This document shows, in pieces, positions 35,819 to 48,100 of a DNA stretch of 64,000 bases. The position numbers and the translations under genes were made by a program. Under the pieces are notes generated by a model that was given only the letters and a program-made list of their open reading frames with translations, was not told where the DNA came from and made no database searches. Origin of the DNA: Acanthopleuribacter pedis (GTDB taxonomy: Bacteria; Acidobacteriota; Holophagae; Acanthopleuribacterales; Acanthopleuribacteraceae); assembly GCF_017377855.1 (NCBI RefSeq), contig NZ_JAFREP010000013.1, positions 248,001 through 312,000 on the forward strand, given 5' to 3'. Numbering within the stretch: the stretch's first letter is position 1; the number at the start of each line of letters is the position of its first letter.

Positions 35819-36178
35819 TCACCCCACGATCCATGATATAGATTTTACCCGCTGAGGAAGCTGAAGAAGGTCATTTCTAAAATGCTTGTTTTCAACTTTA
35901 ATACGAATAAATTCTTGCTCTCCAATACCACGAAACAAGACGACATCCTCTTCGCACTCTGTTGAAAACAGTAGATTACCCGAATGAGGAATCGACAGAA
36001 CGGGAAAAGTAGAACCGACAAAAAATCTCTTGCAAAAAACCTCAATCGCTTTATCAACGGTTCGCCCAAGAAAATACAATTCACGCTCTGTCTCCACACT
36101 AACAGGTATTAACGATTTGAATACGCAATTGAAAACGAGAACATATTCATCTGTTAACGAAATTTTCATTTGATCCAT
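35819..36178 (-). CDS. Candidate immunity protein of the giant Rhs
   Basis: A 119-residue protein overlapping the giant Rhs stop by 13 bases. GGAGGTG is eight bases before ATG 36178; a second ATG at 36169 would overlap by only four. It is mostly short beta-like segments (EYVLVFNCVFKSLIPVSV; LLFSTECEEDVVLFRGIG) and has no recognised family or signal peptide. Overlap with the toxin gene ensures co-production and is the usual layout of Rhs-CT/immunity pairs. Function is inferred from position. Confidence 0.65.
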   Translation of the reverse strand: MDQMKISLTDEYVLVFNCVFKSLIPVSVETERELYFLGRTVDKAIEVFCKRFFVGSTFPVLSIPHSGNLLFSTECEEDVVLFRGIGEQEFIRIKVENKHFRNDLLQLPQRVKSISWIVG

Positions 36179-39100
36179 GGCGGTTTCACCTCCAGACCGT
36201 TTTCATAAAACTTGACCTTATTTTTAAAACGACTCCAATTTGAATGAATGTATCTCAACTCCTTAGATGTTACACTATGACTATAACTTCCTTTACCCAG
36301 CAGTATTTTATCTATTTCCTCAATCCCATCCAAAACAAAACGAAGCGTCCGAGGATGATGTAATACTCTCTCCATCTCTAACTTAGAAAGAGTCCATGCC
36401 AAGTCATTCGTAGAAGTATTCAGTAATTTACCTACTCTTTCAACGGCTTGTCCGCCAGGTGTATCCATCAGCGCACTTCCCCCGTATCTTTTAGAGTAAT
36501 CTCTTATCGGATCATAAATCAAAAAATTAAGTTCTTCTCCGGTCCGCGGATGCCGAATGATCCGATATGAACTTGACAGACCATAGACGAGATCATCACT
36601 GTCAAAAGAAAAGGAACCAGGCGGCTCTACTACCGGAGGAGGTGGCGGGGGGGGCTGAAACGCTTTTCGGACTTCATGGTACTTTTTAAGAATACTGCCG
36701 ACAAGAAAGCCGCCGCCACCGCCAAAAGAAGCATTGAGGGCGTAATGCTCCCATCCTAAAAAATCATCCTTACTACCACCCAGTATGCCGGTCACATCCA
36801 TTCCAAATGTATCTACTGTCGCCGTTACGGCGCCCGCGGCAAAAGCATTACCACGAATACCCGTAACGCCTAATTTCGCAACCACACCACTCGCTAACCC
36901 TCCGGTAAAAACGGTACTCGCCGATCCAGCGATGATGGTCGCGGTATGGCCGGCTGCTTGATTGGCAAAGGTTGATCCATCGGTACGCCCAATCAAGTAA
37001 TCGTCCGTTGATTTACTGAGCCGTTCGGTCCCTCCCCAGGTCGCAATATCTAAAAGTTTATAAGCTGCCTTCAGGGTCCCTTGTGCCATGACCAAAGATC
37101 CTGACGCGAGTTTCATCGCGGTTGTTTCAGCTTCTACAAACTCCTTCACCAGAAGGTCCAGCTCTTGATCAATTGCCTGACCTGTCGAGATTAGGCCGTT
37201 GGGATCAAAGAAAAGGACTGGATTTCCAGAGGCATAGGCGTATGGTTCAGTAAAGGTACGCGGGTCGTAGAGGTTCGGTGCGCGGAAGTCGGGATTGAGA
37301 AAATGGCCTAGGTCCGAACTGTAGTACCGGTTGTGCATGTAGGTCAATCCGGTGTCAATGTCAAACAGGTGGCCACTAATGCCAAGCGGAACGGTTGGGA
37401 AAATGGAGTCGGGTGGTAGCGTGAAATTTTGATTAGTGAATGGGGATCCACGGGTTGGAGCGTTGGCCAAGGAGTTGCCCCACGGTGACAGGGGGCTGAG
37501 GTAAACCGTACCGGTGTGAGTATTTTTGTAAGCTAACGGTGTACCCAGGTGGTCGGAGAAAATGTAGTAGTCCATCCCTCCACCCGTTAAGTCTTTTATA
37601 AAAGCCGGACCCATTGGTCCTTGGCCTACCGCGTGCGTCCATTGAACCCGGCCAATCCCCTCGTAAAGTCCAATTGCGATGACTTTACTGCCCTCATAGG
37701 CAAATGCTAAGGGAAGAGGGTTGTGTCTGGTAGCGGCTCGGATTCGACGGAACTGGTGGTCATAGCTGTAACTTGCCGTAAGATTGCCGTCATCGTGAAT
37801 TTGACGTAGGCGACGAAAACCATCCCAAATAAAGGTGCGTACGCTTCCGTCGCGCCGGTCAATTTGGCTCAAATTGCCGAAAACAGGGTCGTAGGAATAG
37901 TGGTCCGTTCCCGTCCCCGCCCCGGTTCCCGGACTACCAATACTTTGGTAGACACGGCGATTGTCGGCGCCGGCCTCGGTGGCAAGGAGTTCGTTCAACA
38001 AAACCTGGTTATTTAGCGCCCGAGTAATACCGCCCAACAACTGATTGTGAACAGACCCATAGTTTTCCTGAATAACGTCGGTGACACCCTGACTATTGCG
38101 ATAAATCGTTACGTCGGTGAGGATTTCCTCCGCACTGTACCCTGGTTCGATGATCTCGGTGAAAGTCCCCGCTTTGCGTTCGATGCGCGTGATGCGTCTA
38201 TCTCGGTTGCCAACAACCTCACATAAGTCGTCCCCATCGTCCGATTGGCGCCAAGTTAGATCAAGCACGAAAACATCGGAGGTCTCAGCGATTCTCTGAA
38301 GCGTATTTTCACTTTCACGATCAATCCTAAAGGTAGTTCCGTCTCCCCAGCGCATTGTGGCGGGCAACCCCTCGGACCAACCGGAATAAGACACGGCCAT
38401 TCCACTCGATTGGAGTTCCAACAATCTACCACTTTGGTCGTAGCGATAGTGAAAAGTAGGTCCACCCGATAACGCGACACGGTTTAAATAACCATATGCA
38501 TCGTAATGATAGTCGTAATTGATGCCGTTGCCGTCGGTGTAAGCCAAAGGGCGTTTTCCTTCTCCCAGCCGATTCGATGAACTTTGAGCCATGATGCTGC
38601 TAAGGTCGGGATAAGTCCAGCCGGCCAAAATGGTTCCATTCTCGAGGATACTGGTGCGACGACCGTGGTCATCGTATTGGTATTGGTATAAGTCCTCAGT
38701 GCCAGATGGATTAAGAAGGCGAATTTCACGAAGGTAACCGCCAACATAATCGTAATCACGCACCAAACTACCACCAAAAAGAATTTTGTCTTGCTGACCA
38801 TCATCGGAATAAGTTATCTCTTTGAGCGCTAAACCTGGACGCTTGATTTCAATTAGACGACCGCGAGAATCCACATCCGCGGAAATATCACCCGGGAAAC
38901 TTAGTTTCTGAGGATAGCCGGATCCAAAAACGGAATATTCTTGATCCTTATAGGTCAAGGAAGCAACGCCTCCCCAGCGGTTGTAGCTGTATTCAATAGG
39001 TTCCTGGTTGCCCACTTTGATACTGGTGAGATCACCCAAGGTACTGTATGTACCCCGCATGGTTTGGCCACCAATTGTTTTTTGGGTTAGGCAACTTAGC

Positions 39101-42100
39101 CGTCCGCCCTGATGATATTCAAGATTCATAACCAAACGCCCATTTCCAATATTTACGCTTTCCGGTTGACCGAGATGATTGAAACCAGAAAAAACAATGG
39201 GTTCTTCCAAACCGTCTACACGTGACAAAGTGTCTGCAGCGTCATTATAGGTCACTCGAATATCTCGTTCAGGGGTACGCATCCCCGTGATCCGTTCGCG
39301 GTTATCCCGCCGAATTTCCAGTTGGATTAAGCCGTTTTGGCCTTGGCGCAACAACGAACCGAAACCATTGATTTCACGCATCATCGTTTCTCCACTCGGC
39401 CGGCTGACCTCGGTTTGGTTGCCAAAATCTTGGTGGTTATAAGAAGCAATACCATCTGGCCCGAGTGATTGAGTCAACAACCCACTTCCCTCCAAAAACC
39501 GAAGAGACCATGTACGCTCACGCTCGGGGTCACGGCCAGAGTTCGCGGAATCGGTAAGCGTGATACCCTTTTGGCCCTCAGCGATATTCAGCTTTATTGT
39601 CTGTTGTCGCCCTAACCAATTGCCAAACCGGCCGCTAAGTAAACCCGCGCCATCCGCGCCACGGACAAACAGTTCCAATTCAAGACCGCTCCTGTTCGGT
39701 TCATTGGTGCTGACACGGTTCAAAATCCCCAGCTCAGGATGATACTCATAGTGATACAAGACACCGCGCGGGTTGGTAAAGGTATCGACTTGACCCGAGT
39801 TGTTATAGGTGAGTGACCAACTTTGGCCGTTGGGGTCGGTTCCAGCAACAGGGCGACCATGATCATCGAAGATTGTCGTTAAGGAGGCGACGCTGGTGGT
39901 ACCTTCACGACCGAATTCGATCCGTCCAGGAGAACCACTCGCATGGTATTCACGAAACGTCACCAAACGCTCTCCCAGTCGAATTTCCTCAATCTCGCCC
40001 TCGCCGTTAAGCTTTAGATTGCTTAATTGACCACCTTGGTCAGTAGCGTACAAGAAACTATTCTCAACAGCGCTTAACGTGGATTGGATGGTGAAGCTGT
40101 TTCCGCTTTTCTCATCCTCACGGGTCAGCAGTTGCTGGTTACCGTACGAATCCATAAACCGCAGGCTTGAGTTACTTTTCGAAAATTCATTCTGTGAATC
40201 AATTTGTCGTTCCTGATAGTGAGTCGTTTGCCTCCCTCCACCACCGCTGGTTTCAAATGCTCGCCCAAAACCGTCAAACATGGTGGTAGCCAACCCAATT
40301 CCCGGCAACTCGCGTTGTTGTTCCATCAGACCTGTCCTGATGGTTGACGGCTCGCGGTCAGTCTGCCCGGAAATGGAAACGCCGCCTTCGGTGACCAAAA
40401 TACCCTCTGGACCTTTAACCACGGTGAGGCTTTTGCTAACCCCCCCTGGTCCCGTTACTCCAATGACAATATCGGTATCCTCAAAATAGGCGAACGAAAT
40501 CGTTCCAGAAGTCGGACCATCTGAAGAAACAGCGGTAACCATTCGTCCAAGGGGATCGTAAGTCATTGAAATCGTATTCGAAACAGGGCTTACCCCATTC
40601 ATTTCACGGAGCAACCCTCTTTCGTCAAACCGCTCCACCCATCTCTCGGCAGTTGCCAATCGTTCGTTGGTGACCTGACGCCGGTTTTCCACGCTTTCAT
40701 ATGCGAAGGTGAGGATCTTTTTTCCGGTTTCAGCCCGGGTTACGCGCCCCATAGGATCTCGATCAATCAGGCTAAGTGTCCCCAATCGGTCTCCGCCGAC
40801 TACCTCGGCAAACCGGTTGAATGTCCATTTAGTGTGTTTGCTGGTGCCATCGAAGGAAAGAACTGTCTTCTCTCGCTTGCTGTCTCTCTGCCCACCAATA
40901 GGTAAATATTTTTGGGTTGTTTCGCTTCCCTGGATTAAGCCAGTAGGGCCTTCTGTCCGAACCGGAACTCCACTATCGCTGAAATAAGTAGTTAGCGAAT
41001 CACCCGAAATACTGTCACTGCCAACGTAGGTCGTTTTATCAGGATAACTAAAGGTCCAAGTAACGTCCCCGTCCACCAGCGACGACGGCTCCATCCAGCG
41101 TTCCGGCAAAGACATGTAAGTCAATGTTTTCGTGCGATTATGGCTGGATATCGAGCTAACCAACCCGTGCTCATTCGTCTCAATACGGCGGTCTAAATAA
41201 CTATCCGCGGTAATAAACCATCCTAGAAGCGAAAAGTTTACATTTCGCACAGCTTCGTCTGGATGTTGTACCGCCTGAAGGTCTTTTTGTTCCCAGGTCG
41301 TAGTAAAGTCGAAATCCCCGCCTGGAGACCAGCCCGAACTCAGCAATAATCCGTTCACCTCCGCAAACGAAACTGAAGACGTGAAGGTATCACAACCCGA
41401 AACGGATATCTTTGTTGGGCGACCAGTCGAGTCATCGGTGGCCGGCGTGATTAATTTGTCACACAAGCCGTAATTAATGCGATCCACATACAGATTACGT
41501 TTGCCCAGATAGGACAATTGCATCAGTAGTTCACGCTCATCCTGGTTCCGTATTTTCTCTACCTTGGTGAGGCGTTTGAGGGTGAAATCGCCCAGTTCGA
41601 TGGGGTCGCCGTCCTCGTTTTCTAGCGCTTCCCATCCGTACACCATGGTGCGTGTGTCGCCCGGTGCCTTTACCGCGGCCTCGGTAAGGTAACCCTCGTC
41701 ATCGTAGGTGTATTCAATTTCCAACCCATTTTCCTGTTGGGTTTCGATGACCATGCCCTGTGGTAGCTGCTTGTACTTGCGCTCGAGTTGCCGCTTGCCG
41801 CCGCCGTCGTTGGGCTTGTCGACAATCAAACGCGGGTGACGTTCAGCCCGCTCCCCACTCGCCCAAAATTCGTTTTCCCACGGCTTGTCTTTGCGCACCT
41901 GCTCTTTTAACGCGGTGTAGAAAGATCCGGGCGTGTCGCTGTCGCCGGCCTCACGTACGACCGGATAAAACATGCGGCGCACGATTTCCGAACTACCCTT
42001 GATCTCTTGCTCCGCGCCCAAGCTCAGTCCCTCGTTCAATTTTTTGAAAGTACCGTAAAGATCAGGGAAGGTACGCGCACCCACCACGCGGTACAGCGCG

Positions 42101-45100
42101 TTGCCAAGATGGTTAAAGCGCCATTCATTGTTTTCGGGGTCGTGGTTAAAACTCGAAAAGGGATCGCTGTAAAAACCGACCTGATCCAAGTCGTCGTTTA
42201 ACTCGCCCTGAAGCAAGAACACGCCCGGCTGCTCTAACTGCAACTGAATCATGGGCTTGGTATCGTCACCAATGTCGCTGGGTTGGTTCGGCAACAAGCC
42301 GGCACGCCACCAGATCGGCACCGAGGCGTACAACTTTTGCGGGTCCAGCATGCCCACGCCGTACAACCCGGTCCCCAACGCGTATTCCCAAGCGTACGCC
42401 CGCGACGGCGAAAGATCGAGGCGCGGGTCGATCCCCGGCACCGGGACGTCGGTGTCATGGAGCTCCGGGGTGCGGCTCAGCAGATCGATGGGTCCCGCGA
42501 AGCGGTGGCCGTCCAAATACCGGGTCGCGGGCTGACGGTAAACCACCAGGAAATCGACGGTGTCTTTCTTTTGCACGCTGAGATTTTTATAAATTTCGTA
42601 TTCCCACTTGAGGTGCAGGTAACCCCCGCGGCGGAGGTCGACCGCGTTATTTCCCTCGGATAGGTGCTCGGTCAATTCGGTGGTGTTGAAAGCAACCATG
42701 CCCGCCGTGTGGCGGATCCCACTTTGGTATTCGAAGTCGATGCCGGGTCCGACCATCTTTAACTGGAGTGACTCGCCCTGCTCCAGCTCAATGCCCCAGC
42801 TCCCGGTCTCCATATGGAAACCGGTAAAACCCTCGCGGCCGAGGTCCGGGAGATCGGTGGCATACAGCACGCCTTGCGGCATGTAACGCAAAGGGTCGTC
42901 GGCGTCGCGGTCGGCGTTGTCTTTTTCGCTCGCCTGCCACGAGGCGAGGTCGTACGTAAGCCAACCCTGGCTACGGTAGTTAACGGGAACGAGGGTCACC
43001 TCATGGAGCACCTGTTCCGCTTCGTCGCGGCTGCTGAAGCTGAGGCGCCCATGGTAAAACGCCAAATGCTCACCGAAGGGATCCAAATCGTTCAAAACTT
43101 CGTTGTCGACTTCCCAAAAAACCAAGCCCGCGTTTTCTGGGTCGGCCAAATCGATTTCCAACGGCAGTTCAACATCTTCTTCACTGAGTTGCTCGGAGAC
43201 GTGATCGAACAGGGTCTGCAAGGCCCACACCTTGGTGACGGCGCGGCCCCGTTCGTTAAATGAAAGCGCGATCAAGCCGAAATGACGGTCGACGGCCATA
43301 TCCACGGCGTCCAGGGTTTTGAGGTGCAAGGTCGGTTTAGCCCGCTGATCCAACCTAATTTCATCGGGTAATTCGTAAACGTGAACCAGGCTGCCACCGT
43401 CGGCGATGGGCGGCCGTTCATGGAACAGGGCCAAATCGCGGGTCACCAGATCGGTGCCACGCCGGTAACGCAACCCTTGCACCGCCCCGGTTAGGAGATG
43501 GCCGCCACCGTAGCGGCCGGGTGCATTGGGCGCGGGCTCCCCGGCCCCCGAAACCACGGGGTAGGCGGCGGCCAAAACGGCCTCGGGATCGTAATAACCC
43601 TGAACCGGTGCAATGGGAATGTTGCCGCGCGGTACGATTTTGTTCACACCGGGATAAGCCAGACCCGACACGCTAAACGAGAGATCGCGGCCGGTGCGGT
43701 CGGTTCGCAGAAAACCGCATACATCCACGGCGCCACGGGGATGGTTGTAACGGGATTTTTCGGTTTTGTTCCATTCCTCGCGATAGCGGTACAAGGGCAG
43801 GACGCCCCTGCCACCGTTCACACCGTCGGCCAATACCTGCAGGCGATTGACAAAATCGCGCATGTCAATCACCTCGGTATAACCAACCGGGCCGACCGGG
43901 CTCAAGTCATAAAAACCCATCAACAGGTAGGGACCGATCTGACTGATACCGCCAAGGGCGCCCGCCCCCGGAACCCCCATGCGGTAAAGGGTTTGAAAAG
44001 CGCCGTCGTTGTAACGCAGCAGCACCATTTGATGGTTTTTTGTGAAGGAGGACCAATAGGTGATCACCACGACGGTACCTTGCGGGACGACCTGGTAGCG
44101 GCGCGCGCCCGGCTGATGACCCAATCCCTGCAACTCGGAACCCGGCGGCGTACCGAGCGCAACCGGGGCAAACACTTCCATATCGGGAAAATGGACCCCG
44201 GCAGCGGTCAGGTTAACCGTGGCCAGGCGCGCTTTCGGCTCACGGGTGGTGTCTTCAACGTAAAGCTTCATGCTGCCTTCATCACCCTGGGCAACGGGAC
44301 CAAGGTGGAAGGTTAAGTTTTGCAGGCCGGCTGATGCGCGTCGCAGGGTGCCCCCCGCATTGAGCGGGATGGGATCGGTTTTGCGGGTCTTGAATTCACT
44401 GGTAAATCCTGGCTGTTCCCGGTTTTCCGCGTCAAAATGAATGAGCCCGTCGCCATTTTGGTCGCGGAGGTTTTTGAGTTCCAGCTTGTAGCCTGCATCA
44501 AAGCGCAAGGCCTCGGTGGGCAAGATGTACAAGGTGGAGACCCAGTCTGCCGCATCAATAGGAAGCAAGTCGGCATCCAGCAACAACAGGTCGATCTCGT
44601 GCGCCGCTTCATCGGTCAAAACCACATGGGTCGTCGCCACATTACGCACCGATTCGGTGAACTGAACCACGATGGGATCGGTGGGAAAGACGTCATCTTG
44701 ATCGGGATAGGGATCCACGGACAACACGGTGGGTTTGTTTTCGGGGTCGTTCAGCGTTTGGATTTCAGCGTCGCGGATGAGCAGGGTTCGCCTGAAGGTT
44801 TGCATGGGATAGGTGGCGCCGTCGGATGGATAAATGAGCGCCTCAATTTTTAGAATTCGGCCGGTCGGCGGCACACCGAACCAGTCGTATTCCATGTTAA
44901 AAGCGTTTTGGGCGGTGCTGTTGCTTTCATCGACCCGCACCGACGGGAGACCGGACACATTGACAATGAAATGATCGATCTCTTGATCCGAGGAAACGAC
45001 GAGACGAAGACCACGCTCAAAGCGCGGGCCCCGCGGGTCGCTCGGCACCTCGGGCCGCTCAAAATAACCGTGGCGCCGCAAGATTTCGGTGTCGTCCTCA

Positions 45101-48100
45101 AGCACCACCACCTCGGCGTCTTCCTCGTCGGCCAAACGTTCCACAACCGACCAGGCGATGTTCATTTCAGCTTGGTTGGGGGTCTGACCCGGTTCAAGCC
45201 AACGGAACAGGAGATCGTAATGGGGGATCCACTTGCCCTCGGCGTTCAGCACCTCGCCGGTAAAGGGATCGGTCCCCACCAAGCCGGCGCCGTAAAAACC
45301 CGCCCCGGAATAGGGCACCTTCAAGTGGCCCTGAAACCCGGTGGTGCCGCGGTAATAGTAGGAAACACTGTTGCCGGCGCGGACGATGTCGTAAACGGCG
45401 GCGCCGTTAATCGGCAAAAATCCGTTGGCGCGCCCTTCGCCGAGGGTGCGGTGGTTGCCCCACCAAAACGGGGTCAACCCGCGCTCGATCAGGTAGTTCA
45501 GGTCGGCGCGGTTACCTTGGTAGTGGTCGGCGGGCTCACGCAGAGAGTGAACGTATTGGGACGACCAAGCGTAATCCAACAGAAGCTGCGTCGATGCGGC
45601 CTGCAGGGTGAGTTGAAACAAACCATAAGCGGCAACGGTAACAAAACCGGCCTTGCCCAGCTTGTTTTTTCCCTGGGGTTGATCCGCAACGGTGCTTTCG
45701 GTAACTACCTGAGCGGTGGTAAACAACCCGGTCACCTCGGGTTGATAAGGGTTAAGCGGCGCGGTTACGTCCTTGGTGAATTGCAACAGCCCGAGGTTAC
45801 CGGGCGGCAGTTCTTGATGAATCGGCCGCTCGTAGGCCAGTTCCAGGGTAAAAGGCCCGCCACCGTCAACAATATTGATGGTGACGGCGTCGAGTGGGTC
45901 GTGAGCCAAACCGGCGAGCGGGGCGACCTGCTCACGCAAAGCCTTGGCCTGGTCGAGGGCAAAGCCGGCAAACTGAACCTCGCGACCAAAACCGTCTCGG
46001 CCCGCGCGCACCTTGAGGACGGTATCGCCCAATTCAAGGCGTGTTTCGGAAAAACCGAGCCGCACCTGGTTGGGGCCGGTTCGCACGCTGTCCAATAAAC
46101 GCCGGTGCTGTTTCCCATCGGGCGTGGTCAGCGCAAGTGAAAAAACGTCGCCGGGTTCACCATCGAGCACCATGGAAAAGCCGCCGCTGAGGAGGGTGTT
46201 GGTCCAACTGTCGGCGGTGTTTTGGTTAAGCACGATCAGTTGGGATCGGTGCGGGTAACTGCCCCCCGGGGCGATCAGGGTGATGTTGCCGTTTTCGAGC
46301 GCAAGGTAGAAGCGGGCCAAGTCCAACGTCTGGTCCATGGCGCGGGTTTGGGTGGCGAAGGGCAGGGTTACCGCTTGCTCGAGCTTGGCGCCGTCGGCGC
46401 TGAGTAAGCTGGTGGCGATGTGGAGTTGGTAATCGCGGTCGGGCAACAACGCGGTGGAACGCACTTGAAGTTGATACTTGGCGGCATGGTAGCGCAGCGT
46501 GAGCGGTATATCCTGGTTGCCGTCACTGAGCCGAACAGCCTGGCTCCAAACAGTTTGGTCCGCGGCGAGGGCACGGCTAAAGTTTAACCGGATAATTTGC
46601 CAAGGCGGCACGAGGAGCGGGCGCTGCTCGGGTTCGACCTGGAGCAGGGAAAATTCGGGCATAGCCAAGGCCACATCCAAGGGCGCGAGAAGATCCCTTC
46701 CACTGGTGACGGGTAAATCCACGGTGGCAAGCCGTTGGGAAACCGGATCGAAGGCGCGCAAGGTTTGGGCTGAATCGCGCTGGTGGACGAAAAAGCGGTA
46801 GCGCCCATCGTCGCCCGCGCGACCAAACCAGGGATGGAAATCGCTCGACAGGAAGGTACCGGGTTGGGCCGTGCCGTTGGTGCGAACGGTACCACGCAGT
46901 TCGGAAACGGCCTCGCTCAGGTGAACCAAAGCGTAAGCGGCCGAGGTGGTCATCTCGGTTTGGGTGGGCTCGTTGCGCCAGGATCCATCCTCGTGAACAA
47001 AAACCGCGGCCAGGACCCAGCGGTCCGTATCGTGACGCAGCAGAAGCACGGAACCACCCGCCGAACGCGCGTACGCGAGTTGGGGTGCACCCGTTAAAGG
47101 TTGACTAAAGTCCGCCCGAAACATCGCAAGCTGGGTCGCGCCGACGGGGAGCGACAGGGTTAGCGCGGGATTACCACGTAACTGGACGGCACGCGGCGGC
47201 AGACCGCCGGCCGGTTGGGGGCCAAAATCAAAGTGCAGGCCGTCTTGGTCAAAGGTGTTGTTGTAGGAGAAATTCTCGGCAGGTAACTGACCACTCACGG
47301 GGCGAAAAGCGGTGGTGGCGGAACGAGTTCGACCACCGTCCGCGCTGGTGCGCATCTTAAAGGAAAGGGTGCCGACGGCTTGGTTTTCGCCGGGAACTCG
47401 GTAAAGCTGCACGTCGAGGGGATAAGCGGGAAGGTCGCTACCGCCATCATAGGTTTGGCGAATTTCATCGGCAAAAATCACGGCATGGCTACCCGAGGGG
47501 AAATCACCGGAAGCGACAAGACTGACGTTGGTCGCGGCCTCTTGGCTGGGCGAAACAACCTCGGGGTCGGTTTTAATCGAACGAAAATCGGTGTAAGACG
47601 ACGGGTGCAGCGCGGTACGTTGTAAGCGATCACCAACGGCGGGCACGGCCATGCCCACATCGGGCGCGGCAACCAGCCAGGAACCGGCGCCGACATCAGG
47701 TACATCGATGTCGAGACGGGTGCCCGCCGCGGAGGAAACCGCGACGACCCGCCAGTTCGCGCCCTCTTGCTGCAACAGGACCAAGGGCGTTCCCGCGGGC
47801 GGGCCGCGCTCAAGCTGAACCGAACCCAAAACGCGACCACGCCCCTCGGCACCGAGCAGGGCGAATCCTTTCAAGGGCGACCAGCCGAGCGGTAAGAGCA
47901 GGGGCAAGGCCTGTTCGCCAAACAGCCCGGCCTGAACGCTGCCGCTAAAACCAGAAAGCGTCAACGCAACACCTGGCAGGTCAACGGGTAACGCGAGCGA
48001 TTGCGCCGCGCCGCGGGCGGTCAGGCGTATATCGTGAAAACGCAAGCCGCCACCGCGGGTGACGGCGGCGCGACGCTGGAGCGGCACGTAATCGGGATGA

